64,000 bases of DNA. Origin: Pegoplata infirma. Its lineage: Eukaryota; Arthropoda; Insecta; Diptera; Anthomyiidae. Positions 45,323 to 56,982 of the stretch are shown here, piece after piece. A program made the position numbers and the translations under genes. The notes beneath the pieces were generated by a model that saw nothing but the letters and a program-made list of their open reading frames with translations, searched no databases and was not told the DNA's origin. Location of the stretch: NCBI GenBank assembly GCA_963921195.1, contig OY992538.1, positions 84,257,904 through 84,321,903 on the forward strand, given 5' to 3'. The stretch's first letter is position 1. Every line of letters starts with the position of its first letter.

Positions 45323-45856
45323 CACACAAAAAAAAACTTTGTCAAATTACAAGGAAAAGTCGCGTAATCCCATTTTAACAATATTTGAAAGTTTTCCTTG
45401 TTTTTTAACAAATCGAAATTTACATTTTTGTTTGTAATTTTACATTTTTTTTGTAATTTTACAAATTTTCAAGATAATTTTGCAAAAAATCTAGTAAATT
45501 CACGAGAATTCCTTGTAATTTTAAATGCGCCAAAAAAACTGTAAATTTACAATTTTATTGGTAAAAAGCTTGTAAAATTACAAAATTATTGGTAAAAGGC
45601 TTGCAAAATTACTAGGAATTCTCGTAAAATAGGAGGTAGCAAACAATCTAGTAAAATTACGAAACCTCTTTGTAATTTTTTTCGTGTCAAAAACTTTGTA
45701 AATTTACAATTTTATTGGTAAAAACCTTGTAGAATTACAAAATTATTGGTAAAAATTTTGTAAAATTACTAGGATTTTTTGTCAAATAGGAGGTAGCAAA
45801 CAAAAAAAGTTAAAAGTTTTTCTTGTAATTTTACAAGGTTTTTATTTTTTGAGTGT
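45323..45856. mobile_element. MITE with ACACAAAAAA/TTTTTTGAGTGT termini
   Basis: The left end (ACACAAAAAAAAACTTTGTC) and right end (TTATTTTTTGAGTGTG) form an imperfect TIR. The interior is built of TTGTAAAATTAC and CTTGTAATTTTAC motifs in alternating orientation. It resembles the CACTC...GAGTG MITEs elsewhere in this window. Confidence 0.5.
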
Positions 45857-45956
45857 GGAGTTTTTAGACCAAAACGAACGATAATTGGCTAGGGAATGTA
45901 CAAAAGTATTTTGTTGTGATTTAATTTTGAAGCGGAAGGGTTTATCCCACCAAAAT

Positions 45957-46795
45957 TAAAAAAAAGCAAGGCTGGATTTTTGTCAATGTTGATTCAAAAG
46001 GGGTAAAAAGGCTAAAAAAGTGTACACTTGGTACTTCTTATTTTTTCTGAAATATAGGTCCTAGAAACTTTAAATTTTAAATATTGGTTTATCTCCCAAA
46101 AAATAGATTCCTAAGGCTGGGTTTTTTGCCAATGTTATTTATAAGCGGGTCAATTGGTTAAAATAGTGTACTTTTGGTACTTCTATTTTCTTTACTGAGT
46201 TAATGGTCCTAGAAGCTTAAAATGTGGAATGTAAGATTCTTCGGTTAAAAAAATTTGTTGGAAAAAGTACTTTTTGAAAATTCCGTTTCTTAGCGCAGTA
46301 AAAGGTGTAAAATAGTACTTTTGGTACTTTGTTTTATTTTCTGGTATTTTGTTTTATTCTCCTTCGATAAAAAAAATCATTTTTTAAAATGAACTTTAAG
46401 AAAATTCCGTTTCTAAGGGGGGGAAAGTGTACATTTGGTACTTTTAATGTATCCTGATATAACGATTCTGCTACTTGAAATTTAAAAAGTGGTAAAAAAA
46501 ACATTCAGCAAAACGTACTTTTTAGAAAGTCTGTAATCGGGGTAAAAATTTGAACATTTGGTACTTTTTTTTTTATTTCCTGAAAAAACAGGAATGTAAA
46601 ATCCTTTGGCGAAAAAAAATATTTTGGAAAATATACTTTTTAAAAATTTCGTTTCTAAAGGCGGAAAAAGGGGTAAAAAAGTTTATATTTGGTAGTTTTT
46701 ATATGCCCTGAAATAATGATTCTTGAAAGTTGAAATTTTGAGTATGGGATCCTTCACTGAAAAAAAAACATTTTGGAAAAAGTACTTTTCAAAAC
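45957..46795 (-). repeat. Inverted relative of the 145-bp satellite
   Basis: Units contain GGCTGGATTTTTGTCAATGT, GTGTACTTTTGGTACTT and CTAGAAGCTTAAAAT, the complement of the motifs in the 37600-38375 repeat. Five to six units are recognisable, more diverged than the first block. Confidence 0.65.
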
Positions 46796-47330
46796 TTAAA
46801 GTGAACTTTATTTGGTCTCAAGCCAAATACATTAAGTCTCCTTAAATTGGTTGGACAGTGTAATAACTTATATATAAACATTTGTAATGTTACTCATGAA
46901 CTTTCAATTATCCTTTTGTCTAAATCTAATGGAAAATATGCATGCATCGGAAGTGTTTAAATATGTCAAATATTGCAAATTTGATATGTAGATTTAATAT
47001 CAAGTGTATATTAAAAACAAACATTTAACATCTTTTATAAGGATGAAGATGATGATGATGATACTGAACATACATATGAATAGTAAAAGCAGAAACTAAA
47101 TTTAAACTGATATGTTATCTGTTAATGTACTTTGGAAGTTCTGTACTGCTATATCGGATCTTTTAACACTAAAACAAATATTCTATGCTAACCACTATAA
47201 TCCGACATGAAAGGTCTTGGACCTTTCCATCTGTCTGTTGGGCCATTCCAAAAAATTTAGCTCAAATTTTAGTCGTTTTTGGAAATGGTGTCTCAGATTA
47301 ATTTGAGCCTTGATACATAGATAGCCCTCA
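46796..47330. other. AT-rich sequence, possibly single-copy
   Basis: No repeat found elsewhere in the window and no convincing frame. A GATGAAGATGATGATGATGA trinucleotide run is at 47042-47061. Confidence 0.4.
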
Positions 47331-48300
47331 TAAATATGATATATGTACTATATATAATTTTTTTTACATTTGGTGTATTTAACGAATTATGGCGGGTCAA
47401 AGATTGACTTTTTAAGCAAAAGTAAGAAAAATACATCACGTTTAAAGAGCTGTAACTTCTTAACCAATGACCCGATTTTCACAAATTTAAGCTCATGTGA
47501 AAGCTGGGGTTCTTTTATTTATTTTTTAGTTATTTTTAAAATAACATAGTTTTTTTTACAGAAATGATGCAAAAATGCAGAAACATTTTTTCTTTTCGAA
47601 TATTTAAAAAAACACATCTTCGATTTTTTTTAAAAAATTCTGGTGAAAAATAACAATGTTTTGTATAACATATTCAAAATTCAGAGTTGGATCTCCATGG
47701 GATCAAAAACTATTCTGTTTTAAGTACGAGGTTATCATATTTTTCCCTTAGAAAATTTAAATTTCTAATGTTTTGAATGTTTTTCAAAATTTTAATAGTA
47801 TAATTTTCTTTGAAAATTTGAATTTTTATATTGAAGAAACATAAAATTTGAATTTTCTAAGGTAAAATTTAAGAACTTCGTACTAAAACCAGAATATTTT
47901 TTTATCCCATTGGGATCCCACTCTGAATTTTGGATATGTTGTACAAAACAGTATTGTTTATCACCAAACTTTTTTTTTAAAAAATCGAAGATGTGTTTTT
48001 TTAAATATTCGCAAACAAAAAATGTTTTTGAATTTTTGCAAGACTTCTGAAAAAAACCGTAGGCTTTTGAAAATATTTCCTAAAAGAAGAAGAATTAAGC
48101 TTTCATATGAGCCATTACTTGTGATAATCGGATTACTAGTTAAAAAGTTAGAGCACGTTAAACGTCATGTATTTTTCTGACTTTTGCTAAAAGAGTCGAA
48201 CTTTGACCCGCGATAATTTGAAAATTACAGCAAATTTTGAAAATCCAAAAATGCAACATATCTCATATAAACGTGGATATCTATGAGCCAAATTCTCAGT
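47330..48300. mobile_element. Diverged palindromic element (P9)
   Basis: ATGGCGGGTCAAAG (47389) faces CTTTGACCCGCGATAA (48202), and the arms remain recognisable inward through ACACATCTTCGATTTTTTTT and AAAAATCGAAGATGTGTTTT to a turn near 47790. The arms differ by many substitutions, so it is older than P2 or P6. Termini are not clear. Confidence 0.65.
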
Positions 48301-49364
48301 GGCGTCCAAAGGCACGTTTCCGAACAGTGGGGCGAAAATTTTTGGAATTACCCTGTTGAAAACCTGCAACTTTTGAAGGACAAGCAAATAACTTAAGATG
48401 CATGCCATTTAAATTTTTTATAGCCCCAGTCGTGTTGGTATTTCATTTCAAAGATATCGCTCCAGAGGTTAAATTCGCACCTGGGAAACTGACCTCTGGA
48501 AAACTTGGAAAAAATTACTCAGATTCGGTGGAAAAGAAATTATGGGGGAAAAATTGTCAAAAAAAATTCTTTGATGAAAAAGAATTTCGATAAAAAAAAT
48601 TTATTTGATGAAAACTAAAATTTATGCAAAAAATATTTTTGATAAAACAAAGTTACAAACAACAAAGTTACTTTTGCGTTCATAATTTTTGAACCGCTCA
48701 AGCGATATCACTCGAATGTGATACCAAAGTTTTTAAACCAACAAAAAGTAACTCTATTAAGTAACAGGTATAACTATGTTATATTTTGGCCGTGATCGAC
48801 ATTTCAACAGACAGACGAACGACACTAGACTGTCTTCGAATCAATCACTGATCAATAACACTCTTAAACACGATTTTGTATCTTGTATGGGACCAAAAAA
48901 ATAAAAGTAAAGCTTTTAAAACTTAGCTCGAGTTCTTTTTTATGGCCCACTGAAATTTCAAAATTTTTATGGTTCTGAAGTTGTTGCAAATTCCTACAAT
49001 TTGCAAAAACCATAATATTTTTATGATCGGGAAAATACCTGATGCGGTAAAAAGCATAATGTAGAATTTATGTACATATCACAAGATTTATGCTGCAAAA
49101 TAAAAAGATTTTAAAACGATTTTTTTGAGTGTATTAGTGTAAAATAATTTATATAATTTATATTTGTTATCTTTAGGCATTCATATATCATATTAAATCA
49201 TATTTTGTCATTGTATGGTATTACACACATACAAACTCATATAACTATAAACATTAATGAACTCTGTCTCAATTAATTTTTGTTAATAATAATGAAAGCC
49301 TTAAAGTAAAATAACTGACTTTTGCACAAAAAATAACACACAGACTACAAACGTAAATGTGTGC
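48301..49364. other. AT-rich region with DINE-like scrap
   Basis: 48680-48860 contains TTTTTGAACCGCTCAAGCGA and ACAGACAGACG...GTCTTCGAATCAATCACTGA, a decayed DINE-type core. 48540-48660 has AATTTGATGAAAA runs like element X. No gene. Confidence 0.4.
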
Positions 49365-49372
49365 ATACATGT

Positions 49373-51067
49373 TAGAGTTGTCAATTATTCGCCTTACAAC
49401 TTTGTTCGAATAATTCAAATAATTGTTTTTGCTCGTTCGATCACACGATTAAATCTAAAAATTTATTCGATTAATCGATGAGAATAACGAACACAAAAAG
49501 TGGTATTAAAAAAATATTTTTATTAAATTTTAAGTTTTTTATGTTGGGGGAGTCGACGGGGGACGACGGAGGACACATTTTCCATCTTCACAAAAATGTT
49601 TACAAATTCATTTATTACGATATTTACGCCTAAAAAAAACACACTTTTGTTATTATTTTGTATCATCTTCTATAAACACGCCCTTAAAAGTGGGTGGGCC
49701 GAAAAAATAGCATTTCCTAATCATCTTGGTCCAAATCAGAGCTTTCTATTACTCGAGTAGTCGAGTACTCGAGCAGCTCGAGTAGCTTGCCAATTACTCG
49801 AGCAGCTCGAGTAGCTCGAGCTACTCGAGTAGCTCGAGTAGTAAAACACACATTTTTTTATATTAAAACTCCTGTAAAACAAAAACTATTATAACTATTT
49901 TAAAAATTTTTACATTTTTGGAATGCTATGGTTCCAAAGAATACACATAATAAATATCAAATTAATAGGATTATCATAGTGGCTTTGCTAAACTACTACT
50001 CGAAAAAGATCAGCGAGTTTCCATACAAATGTATGAAAATCCGCCCTCCTTTGAACTTTAACGTCAAATTATGAGAATATTTTCAAAAAAAGCATGGCAT
50101 TATTTTTTACCAATTATGATCGCATATACGATAAGAATACTTCCTCGAAATTCCAACTTATTTGTACAAAAAATGTGGCATTGGCGATCTACTACTCGAA
50201 AAAGATCGGACGCTTTCCATACAAATTTATGAAAATCAGTAGAAATTAGTTCTTTTAGTAGTAAAACACACAGTTTTTATCTTTGAACTCCTGTAAAATA
50301 AAAACTATTATACCGATTTTCAAAATTTTTACATTTTTGAAATAGTAAGGTTCCAAAGAATAAACATAATAAATATCAAATTAATAGGATTATCCTAGAG
50401 GCTTTGCCACACTACTACTCGGAAAAGATCGGCGAGTTTCTATACAAATGTATGAAAATCCGACCTCCTTTGAACTTTAATGTCAAATTGTGAAAAAAAT
50501 TTCAAGACAAGACGAAAAATTTGTTTACCAATTATGATCGCATATATGATAAGAATACTTCCTCGAGCTACTCGAGCTGCTCGAGTAACGAGCTACTCGA
50601 TTACTCGAGCTACTCGAGTAAAAGCGTAGGCTCTGGTCCAAATGTAGGTCAATGAACTTCATATGGCATAAAAATATTTCATTTGTTGAACAAATATAGA
50701 AAATAATATGTAATAAAATAGTGCTTTAAGAACTTAATCAGCCTATGACCATATGACTTAATTGTGCCTAACTTCAGGAGTATAGCAATTTTATTTTAGA
50801 CTGTATCGTGCCTTCCACAGACGGACGGACATCGCTTGAATGGCTTTGAATCGATCACTGGTCAACAATATATGAATTTTATGGGGTCCCAGACCGATTT
50901 TTCGATACTATAGTTGGAGGGTAAAAAAAAAATAATTGTTCGATTAATTGACATAAATTAATCGATTTATTCGTTATTCGAAAATCATCATTTTTAAATT
51001 TATCGAACAAGAGTTTGGTTTTGTTTAATCGATTAATCGAATTATTCTTAATCGGTTGACAACTCTA
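49373..51067. mobile_element. hAT-type non-autonomous element (outer)
   Basis: The termini TAGAGTTGTCAA and TTGACAACTCTA are a perfect 12-bp TIR. ATACATGT flanks both ends (49365-49372 and 51068-51075), an 8-bp duplication diagnostic of hAT-type transposition. The interior includes AATTATTCGATTAATCGA motifs near each end, a DINE-like core (50745-50925) and an inserted second hAT element (49737-50635). No transposase frame is present. Confidence 0.85.
49737..50635. mobile_element. hAT-type element nested inside, rich in CTCGAG
   Basis: The ends are CAGAGC and GCTCTG, flanked by GTCCAAAT at 49729-49736 and 50636-50643, an 8-bp duplication. Clusters of CTCGAG with GTAG/CTAC spacers lie just inside each end (49750-49841, eight sites; 50561-50620, five sites). 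The centre is two imperfect copies of a segment offset by about 418 bp, each with CTACTACTCG(A/G)AAAAGATC and ATTTTTACATTTTTG. It encodes nothing. Confidence 0.85.
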
Positions 51068-51173
51068 ATACATGTTGATCATATCAACATCATAATGATA
51101 TGCTCTTCATATATAATTTAATCATTTTGTGGTTTCCAACTTAATTAATAATGACAAAGCACTAATTTAAAAA

Positions 51174-51801
51174 CAAAAAACAAGTAAAAAAATTAAATTC
51201 GACTTGGACGAATCTATGAATACCCTCCACAATTCCCTTTTTAAGTGATAGTAAGTTTTCTAACATGAAAAAATAACAATTTTGATTAGAAATATTTTAT
51301 TTTGTGTAAGAAAAAATACTAAATTTTTTTTTGAGTGTAAAATTTTTTTGAGTGTAAAATTTTTTTTGAGTGTAAATTTTTTTTTGTATGTTTGTGACTG
51401 GCCAATGTTTTTAAAACATCTTTAACGGTTTTTCAACACGTGAATTTCAGGTGAAACTTATCTAAAATTCACGGTTTTGCTAATAACTTTTGAATCACTG
51501 ACCATTAGACCAGGGGAACGACAAATATATATGCCAAGCTTCAGCGGCCTCAGAATTGTCTTTACAAACTTATCGTGTTTTTTATCCAGTAAATTCGCGA
51601 AACCCCCTTGCTGTAATTCACTCCTTTGCTTATAAGTTTTGAAGGACTGGACCGATTTCGCTGAATTGCAATACCAACCATACCAGGTAAATGTTCAACA
51701 TATAAACCAAACTTCTTTACAAAGTTAGCGTGTTCTCAACGGACAGACAGACGGACGGGCGCTAGATCGTCTTAAAATCAATCGAGGATCATGAATATAT
51801 A
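51174..51801 (-). mobile_element. DINE-like element E, 5' part displaced
   Basis: The minus-strand 3' end (CTTGTTTT, then hairpin ATTCGTCCAAGTCGAAT at 51202-51218) is at the left. The core has CGGACAGACAGACGGACGGG and AATCGAGGATCATGAATAT at the right, where P2 copy 2 begins at a TA. The remaining terminal part (TTTATGGGGTC...GAGGGTATA) is not found beyond 57263. Confidence 0.6.
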
Positions 51802-52404
51802 CACTGCGTGACAAAACTAACCACTATTTTAGAAAACAAGAGGTACGACCATCATTTCTATATATTTCGGACATGCTGAATCGAATGAGTACTCAGTTTT
51901 TCGATGTATGGTATAGTTTTCTTGCAAAATGTCATTAAAGATTGGCTGATTTTCCTCTGCTTTTTTAACAAAAAAATTTCCAAAGCTAATGATTTTGAAA
52001 TGCTATGGCATGGAAAACAAAGATATAACTTGTAGCAATATTTCTAATGTAAATTTGGTTTAAAGCTTTTTGTTTTAGCTCTTAAAATCGCGGATTTCTT
52101 AATTTTTTTACGTTTTCGCGAAATTAACCCCTAAATTGGTCTCTGATAAAAAACTTGCATTTTGTGGATCATAAAGGCGTCCATGACACTACGAATAGTG
52201 AACAAAAAAATGTATGTTATATAGACCATCATGATGAAAATCGCGAAAATCCGTTTTTTTGTATATGACAGCATCACTTTACGGGATGATTTAAGGCCCC
52301 ATCTTTTAGTATATAATGTGGGAACCTTGAATAATGAACTGGCCCAAAATTTGTCCAAAAAAGTTTTCATTTGCAAAAGTTATCTTAACAAAAACTATAA
52401 TTAT

Positions 52405-54053
52405 CCCAGCAGAAATAAATCGAGATTTTGGCGACACAGCATCTGTTTATAGCATACCGTAGCGCATCCAAAGAGCGCTCTTAGGGATGCAGTAAAAGGA
52501 AGGGGAAAAAATTTTATTTTTTTTTAAGATTTTTTATATAAAACTTATAATGTGTAATTATTTTTTGATAAAATTTCACACTTGCTTTCCTTTTTAATAT
52601 TTTTAACACTTTTTGAATAAAAAACATGAGTTTTAGACAAAGACACATGATTTAACTGCATAATTATTGCGCATTAATCAGCGCTGCAAAGAGCGCTTCA
52701 ATCATAGCATCTTTGACCGCTGTTCCCAAAAAAAATCCCATAAAAAATGTGAAAATGAAAATTTCCGATATTTTTTTGATGTTCACTTCCGATTTTTTAT
52801 ACCCTACACCACACTGTGGTACAGGGTATAATGAGTTTGTGCTGATGTTTGTAACTACCCGAAATATTGGTCCTAGACCCACCTTTAAGTATACCGATCG
52901 ACTCAGAATCACTATTTGAGTCGATTTAGCGATGTCCGTCCGTCCGTCCGTCTGTCCGTCCGTCCGTCTGTCTGTCTGTCTGTCCATGTAAACGGTGTAA
53001 ACACGATACAGGTCGCAATTTTTAATCAATTGACTTGAAATTTGAAACTTAAGTCTCTCTTGGCCCAAGGACGAAGCCTATTGAAATTGGAAAAAATCGG
53101 TCCATATTTAGACCTAGCCCCCATACAAAGGTCCTCTTTAGTTTTGGCTCAAATGACTCTAATAACCGTATTGTAGAAGGTATCGCTTTGAAATTTGGAT
53201 GGTAAACATGTTTTGTCTTCACATATCATCATTCCGAATTTCAAAGAAATCGGATCAGTTCTTCTTGTAGCCCCCATACAAACCACCTTCCCGATTTTCA
53301 CATAAATGTCTCAAATTTCATGAAAATAGAAAATATTTAATTAAAATTTTGTTTGTGTATGTTAAACGCGTACTTAAATAACCTTATCAAACCTGATAAT
53401 CATCGGACCAGTTTTGGACTCAGGCCCCTTGTGAAAATTTCGCCCGATATTCAGTTAAAGCGGTTTATTGTCAACAAATAGAAGCCTATTTCACTCAAAT
53501 TTGATTTGTGAGTGTTTTCTTCACTTATTAAAGGTTTTACAACATATAGATCTAATCGATCCATGGGACCCATTTTCCGGGAAACCTTGGTGTAGGGTAT
53601 TATATGGTCGGTCTTGACCGACTATAATTTTCTTACTTGTTTTTTTTTCATTTTGTTTCACATAAATAAAGTTTTGTAAAGTAAAACGAATGAATTTTTT
53701 TGTTATATTTTTTTAAATTTTAGTTATTTGATTTCAACTTTGAATTTACAGCATCTTTATTCTGCTTAAATCAGCTCTACAAAGATACATGAATTCACTG
53801 CATCTTTAATCTGCTTAAATCAGCGCTAAAAAGATACATGAATTTACAAAATCTTTATTCTGCTTAAATCAGCGCTCTAAAGACACGTGATTTCAGTGCA
53901 TCTAAAGAGCGCTGTTTTTGTGTATCCAACTAGCGCTCTAAAGTGGGACATCGCCTTAGGGAATCATGCATGAATTCAGCGCAATTGGATGAGCTCCTTT
54001 ACTCAAGTTCCCCTTCCAAAAGCTGCTGAACGTTCAGCAAAATTTCTGCTGGG
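52405..54053. mobile_element. TIR element CCCAGCAGAAAT
   Basis: The ends are CCCAGCAGAAAT and ATTTCTGCTGGG, with TAT on both sides as a likely 3-bp duplication. Near each end are blocks with AAGAGCGCT and GCATCTTTA motifs, repeated three to four times on the right (53750-53950). It shares CCCAGC...AAATCGAGATTTTGG with the centre of P6. A DINE copy is nested at 52797-53643. Confidence 0.65.
52797..53643 (+). mobile_element. DINE-1-like element F
   Basis: It starts TTTTATACCCTACACCACAC, has GAGTCGATTTAGCGATGTCC and a GTCC/GTCT microsatellite (52933-52984), and ends with the hairpin GTCGGTC-TT-GACCGAC (53608-53623) before CTTACTTGTTTT. About 847 bp. It is a different subfamily from 19479-20763 (different terminal hairpin and GTAGGGTATTATATGG phrase). 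Confidence 0.75.
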
Positions 54054-55723
54054 TATTGCACTGAAAACACTGAAATATTAGTTTTTGTTAAGATAACTTT
54101 TGCAAATGAAAACTTTTTTGGCCAAATTTTTGGTGAGTTAGTTGTTTAAGGTTACCACATTATATACTAAAAGATGGAGTCTTAAATCATCTCGTAAAGT
54201 GATGCTGCCATATACAAAAAAACGGTTTTTCGCGATTTTCATCATGATGGTCCATATAATATAGCTGTTTTTTCCCACTATTCGTATTGTTAGGGATGCC
54301 TTTTTGATTCACTAAAAGCAAGTTTTTTATCAAAGGCCAATTTGGTTGTTAAATTCGCGAAAACCTTAAAAAATTAGGAAATTCGCGAATTTAATGACTT
54401 ATGATGAAAAGCTTTAAACCAAATTTGCATAAGAAATATTGCTACAAGTCATATCTTTGTTTTCCATGTCATAAAATTTATAAATCATTAACTTTGCAAA
54501 TTTTTTTGTTAAAAAACTGTCTCTAAATCAGCAAATCTTTAACGACATTTTGCAAGAAAACTGTACCATACATCGAAAAACGGAGTACAGTGCCGGTCAA
54601 AAAAATAGCACCAATGACAAAATCTCTATTCATCCAATTAAAACAAAATATTATGTGTGTATTCGTTTAAAGTAAATATGTAATACTCTTATACTAAGTA
54701 TATCGTCGAACTATATTCAATAAATGCCAACTCTAAAAAGCTTACTGTTCAGGAGAGCTAAAAAACTAGTTATTTCGCATATTATTGTAAAAATAAACAA
54801 TATACCTTCCATAAGATGGTTAAAATAGTATAAATAATTTTTAACTATGCCAAAAATTTCATATTTTTCGCTTGTTTGCGTATTTTTCAGAGATGGCATT
54901 TATTACTATGCTAAAAAACAAATATTTTTTTAGAGTTGGCATATTTTGTCGGAAAATAAAAATATATTTTTTTTTAAAAATTTTTTTTTTTTTTTTTTTT
55001 TTTTTATTATTTTGTTTTCCTTAGTACGGTAATTGCAAAAACTAAAAAAAAAATAAAAATCTTTGCATATTTTCAAAAGTTACTAGCTCCAAAAGCCTTT
55101 TAATCTCGGGGTGGTCAACTTTGGCACTCTGTAACTCACGCTGTATTGTAATAGTGTCACTCCAAACTAGCTATTTTGAAAGCTTATATCATTGGCTGTA
55201 TTCGCCCCACCCAAAATGTTTCAATCTGATAAATAGTTTGAAAGTTACATATATATAAGCAATTTTTTTTTTGCAAACACTATTTACCGATATTTTCAAA
55301 ATGGCAATATCTCGAAAACTGGTCATTGGATATCAAAATATTTACCAGATTCGTGCTCAGGGTGTCAATTGCAACAAGATATGTTGTCAAATTTTTTTAA
55401 AAAAAAATTTTGAAAAGATTTTGGAAATTTACAATGGGAGTTGGCATTTATTTTCACCAAAAAAATATGTACTTTGAGTTAGCAGAATAACAAAAATGGA
55501 TGTAAAACGACAAAAAATTATTTTTTTGCTCTGAAATTTTTACCACAGATGGGTATTGCATAGGGGAGCTATTTGCCATCGGAAACTCATTTCGGTCAAA
55601 TTTGAGTTGGCATATTTTGAATATAGGTTCACGAATATACTCCTTAAATGTTTTTACTTTTTCCAAAAATTGTGGACAGTTCTTTTTTAATGATTGATAT
55701 TTTGAAAAAACTCTGAATAGGTG

Positions 55724-56982
55724 CAGTCAATAAAATAGCACCGAATGACAAAATTTCATTAAAAAAATTAATATTGCTTAAATTATTAAAATAAAAGTGT
55801 TAAATACTAAAGGAATATAGTTTTTATTTATAAAAAAAATTAATTCATTACAAAATTTGATGTTTATTTTCATAAAAATAGGACGTGGAAAGCATTACAC
55901 TCCTCAAAAACGTGCTTTTGTAAAATATATAATTTCTGAACATAAACCATCTTCTGAAACAGGAAAATTGGTTAGATGCGCTTATAAAATTATTGAAAAT
56001 TCAACAAAATTCACTTTAGAGCTTGAAAAACTTAGTCACAAGCGACGTTTGTCACCATAAGTGGTTAGGTGTTTGTAAAGACAATGGAAGAAGGCCCCAT
56101 TTACGGCAGCTCTAGAGCTAAAAAAGGACAGCAAATGCCGAAAATGTTCGTCGAAGACTACAAAACAACAACATTAACGCTTGTAGATTCGGAAAAGTGC
56201 GCCTACTCTCACTTAAGCATGCTGCAAGTCGTTTGAAGTTTGCTAACAGTAACTCAGAATGACCAGCTTAAAAGTGGATCAATGTTCTATGGACAAATGA
56301 ATCCATTGTTGGTTTATTTGGAGACATGGGATCACATACCTACGTCAGAAGACCCTATAACGCGGATTTCAATCCAAAATTCGAAATAAAAATAACTTAA
56401 AATTGTGCTTATGGTGTGGGGGATATTTCCTACTGTGGAGTGGGGTTCATATATTGGACCATGGCTCACATATTGGACTAGGACAATCGTGGATATACAC
56501 TTAACGTTTATATCCTCCAGAAAGTAATGTTACCATAAGCTTCTGAGCAAATGCCACTAATTTAGGTCTTTTAGCACGTCAATTACACAAAGCATGACAG
56601 GAAATTGGCAAAAAATTGGTTCTGGACAATAAAGTAAACGTGATGGAATGGCCTGGTCTGTCCCCAGATCTAGATCAAATCGATAGTTAATTGGCATACT
56701 ATATAGAGAAGGGAGTGTCTTGAATACAACCAACTTGTAATGAAGACCTTTGGGTGGCTGTTCAGCAAATCTGGAACTCATTTTCGAATTAAAGATCCCA
56801 AAATCTCGTGAATTCGGTACAACAACGTTGTACATAGGTAATTGTCAACAATGAGCACTCGACAATTTTTTTTTAAATATTTAAAAATATCAGAACAATA
56901 CTGAATTCATAATCCATTCGTTTTTCAAATTTAAGAATTTAATTTTAATACAAAAAGTACTGTGGTGCTATTTTTTTGACTG
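55724..56982 (+). mobile_element. Tc1-like element (inner) with dead transposase
   Basis: The ends CAGTCAATAAAATAGCACC and GGTGCTATTTTTTTGACTG are near-perfect inverted repeats and closely resemble the outer element's termini, so a relative inserted into a relative. About 1.26 kb, near the usual compact Tc1 size. Target TA is not preserved on the left (GGTG precedes the end). Confidence 0.65.
55880..56800 (+). pseudogene. Tc1-like transposase pseudogene
   Basis: The first frame begins GRGKHYTPQKRAFVKYII and covers a helix-turn-helix-like N-terminus, stopping at 56060. Later pieces in shifting frames read FGKVRLLSLKHAASRLKFAN, then INVLWTNESIVGLFG (position of the catalytic Asp, here N after T), then VMEWPGLSPDLDQID near 56641-56690, the WPxxSPDLNPIE motif of the family. 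At least five stops or frame changes break it. The first catalytic Asp in the WTDES-type motif is Asn. It cannot produce active transposase. Confidence 0.7.

Noticed and set aside
46796..47330. Host exon in the least repetitive stretches (also 18606-19449 and 32000-32895)
   Set aside because: No frame longer than a few dozen codons with sensible composition, and no splice-flanked open segment could be defended.
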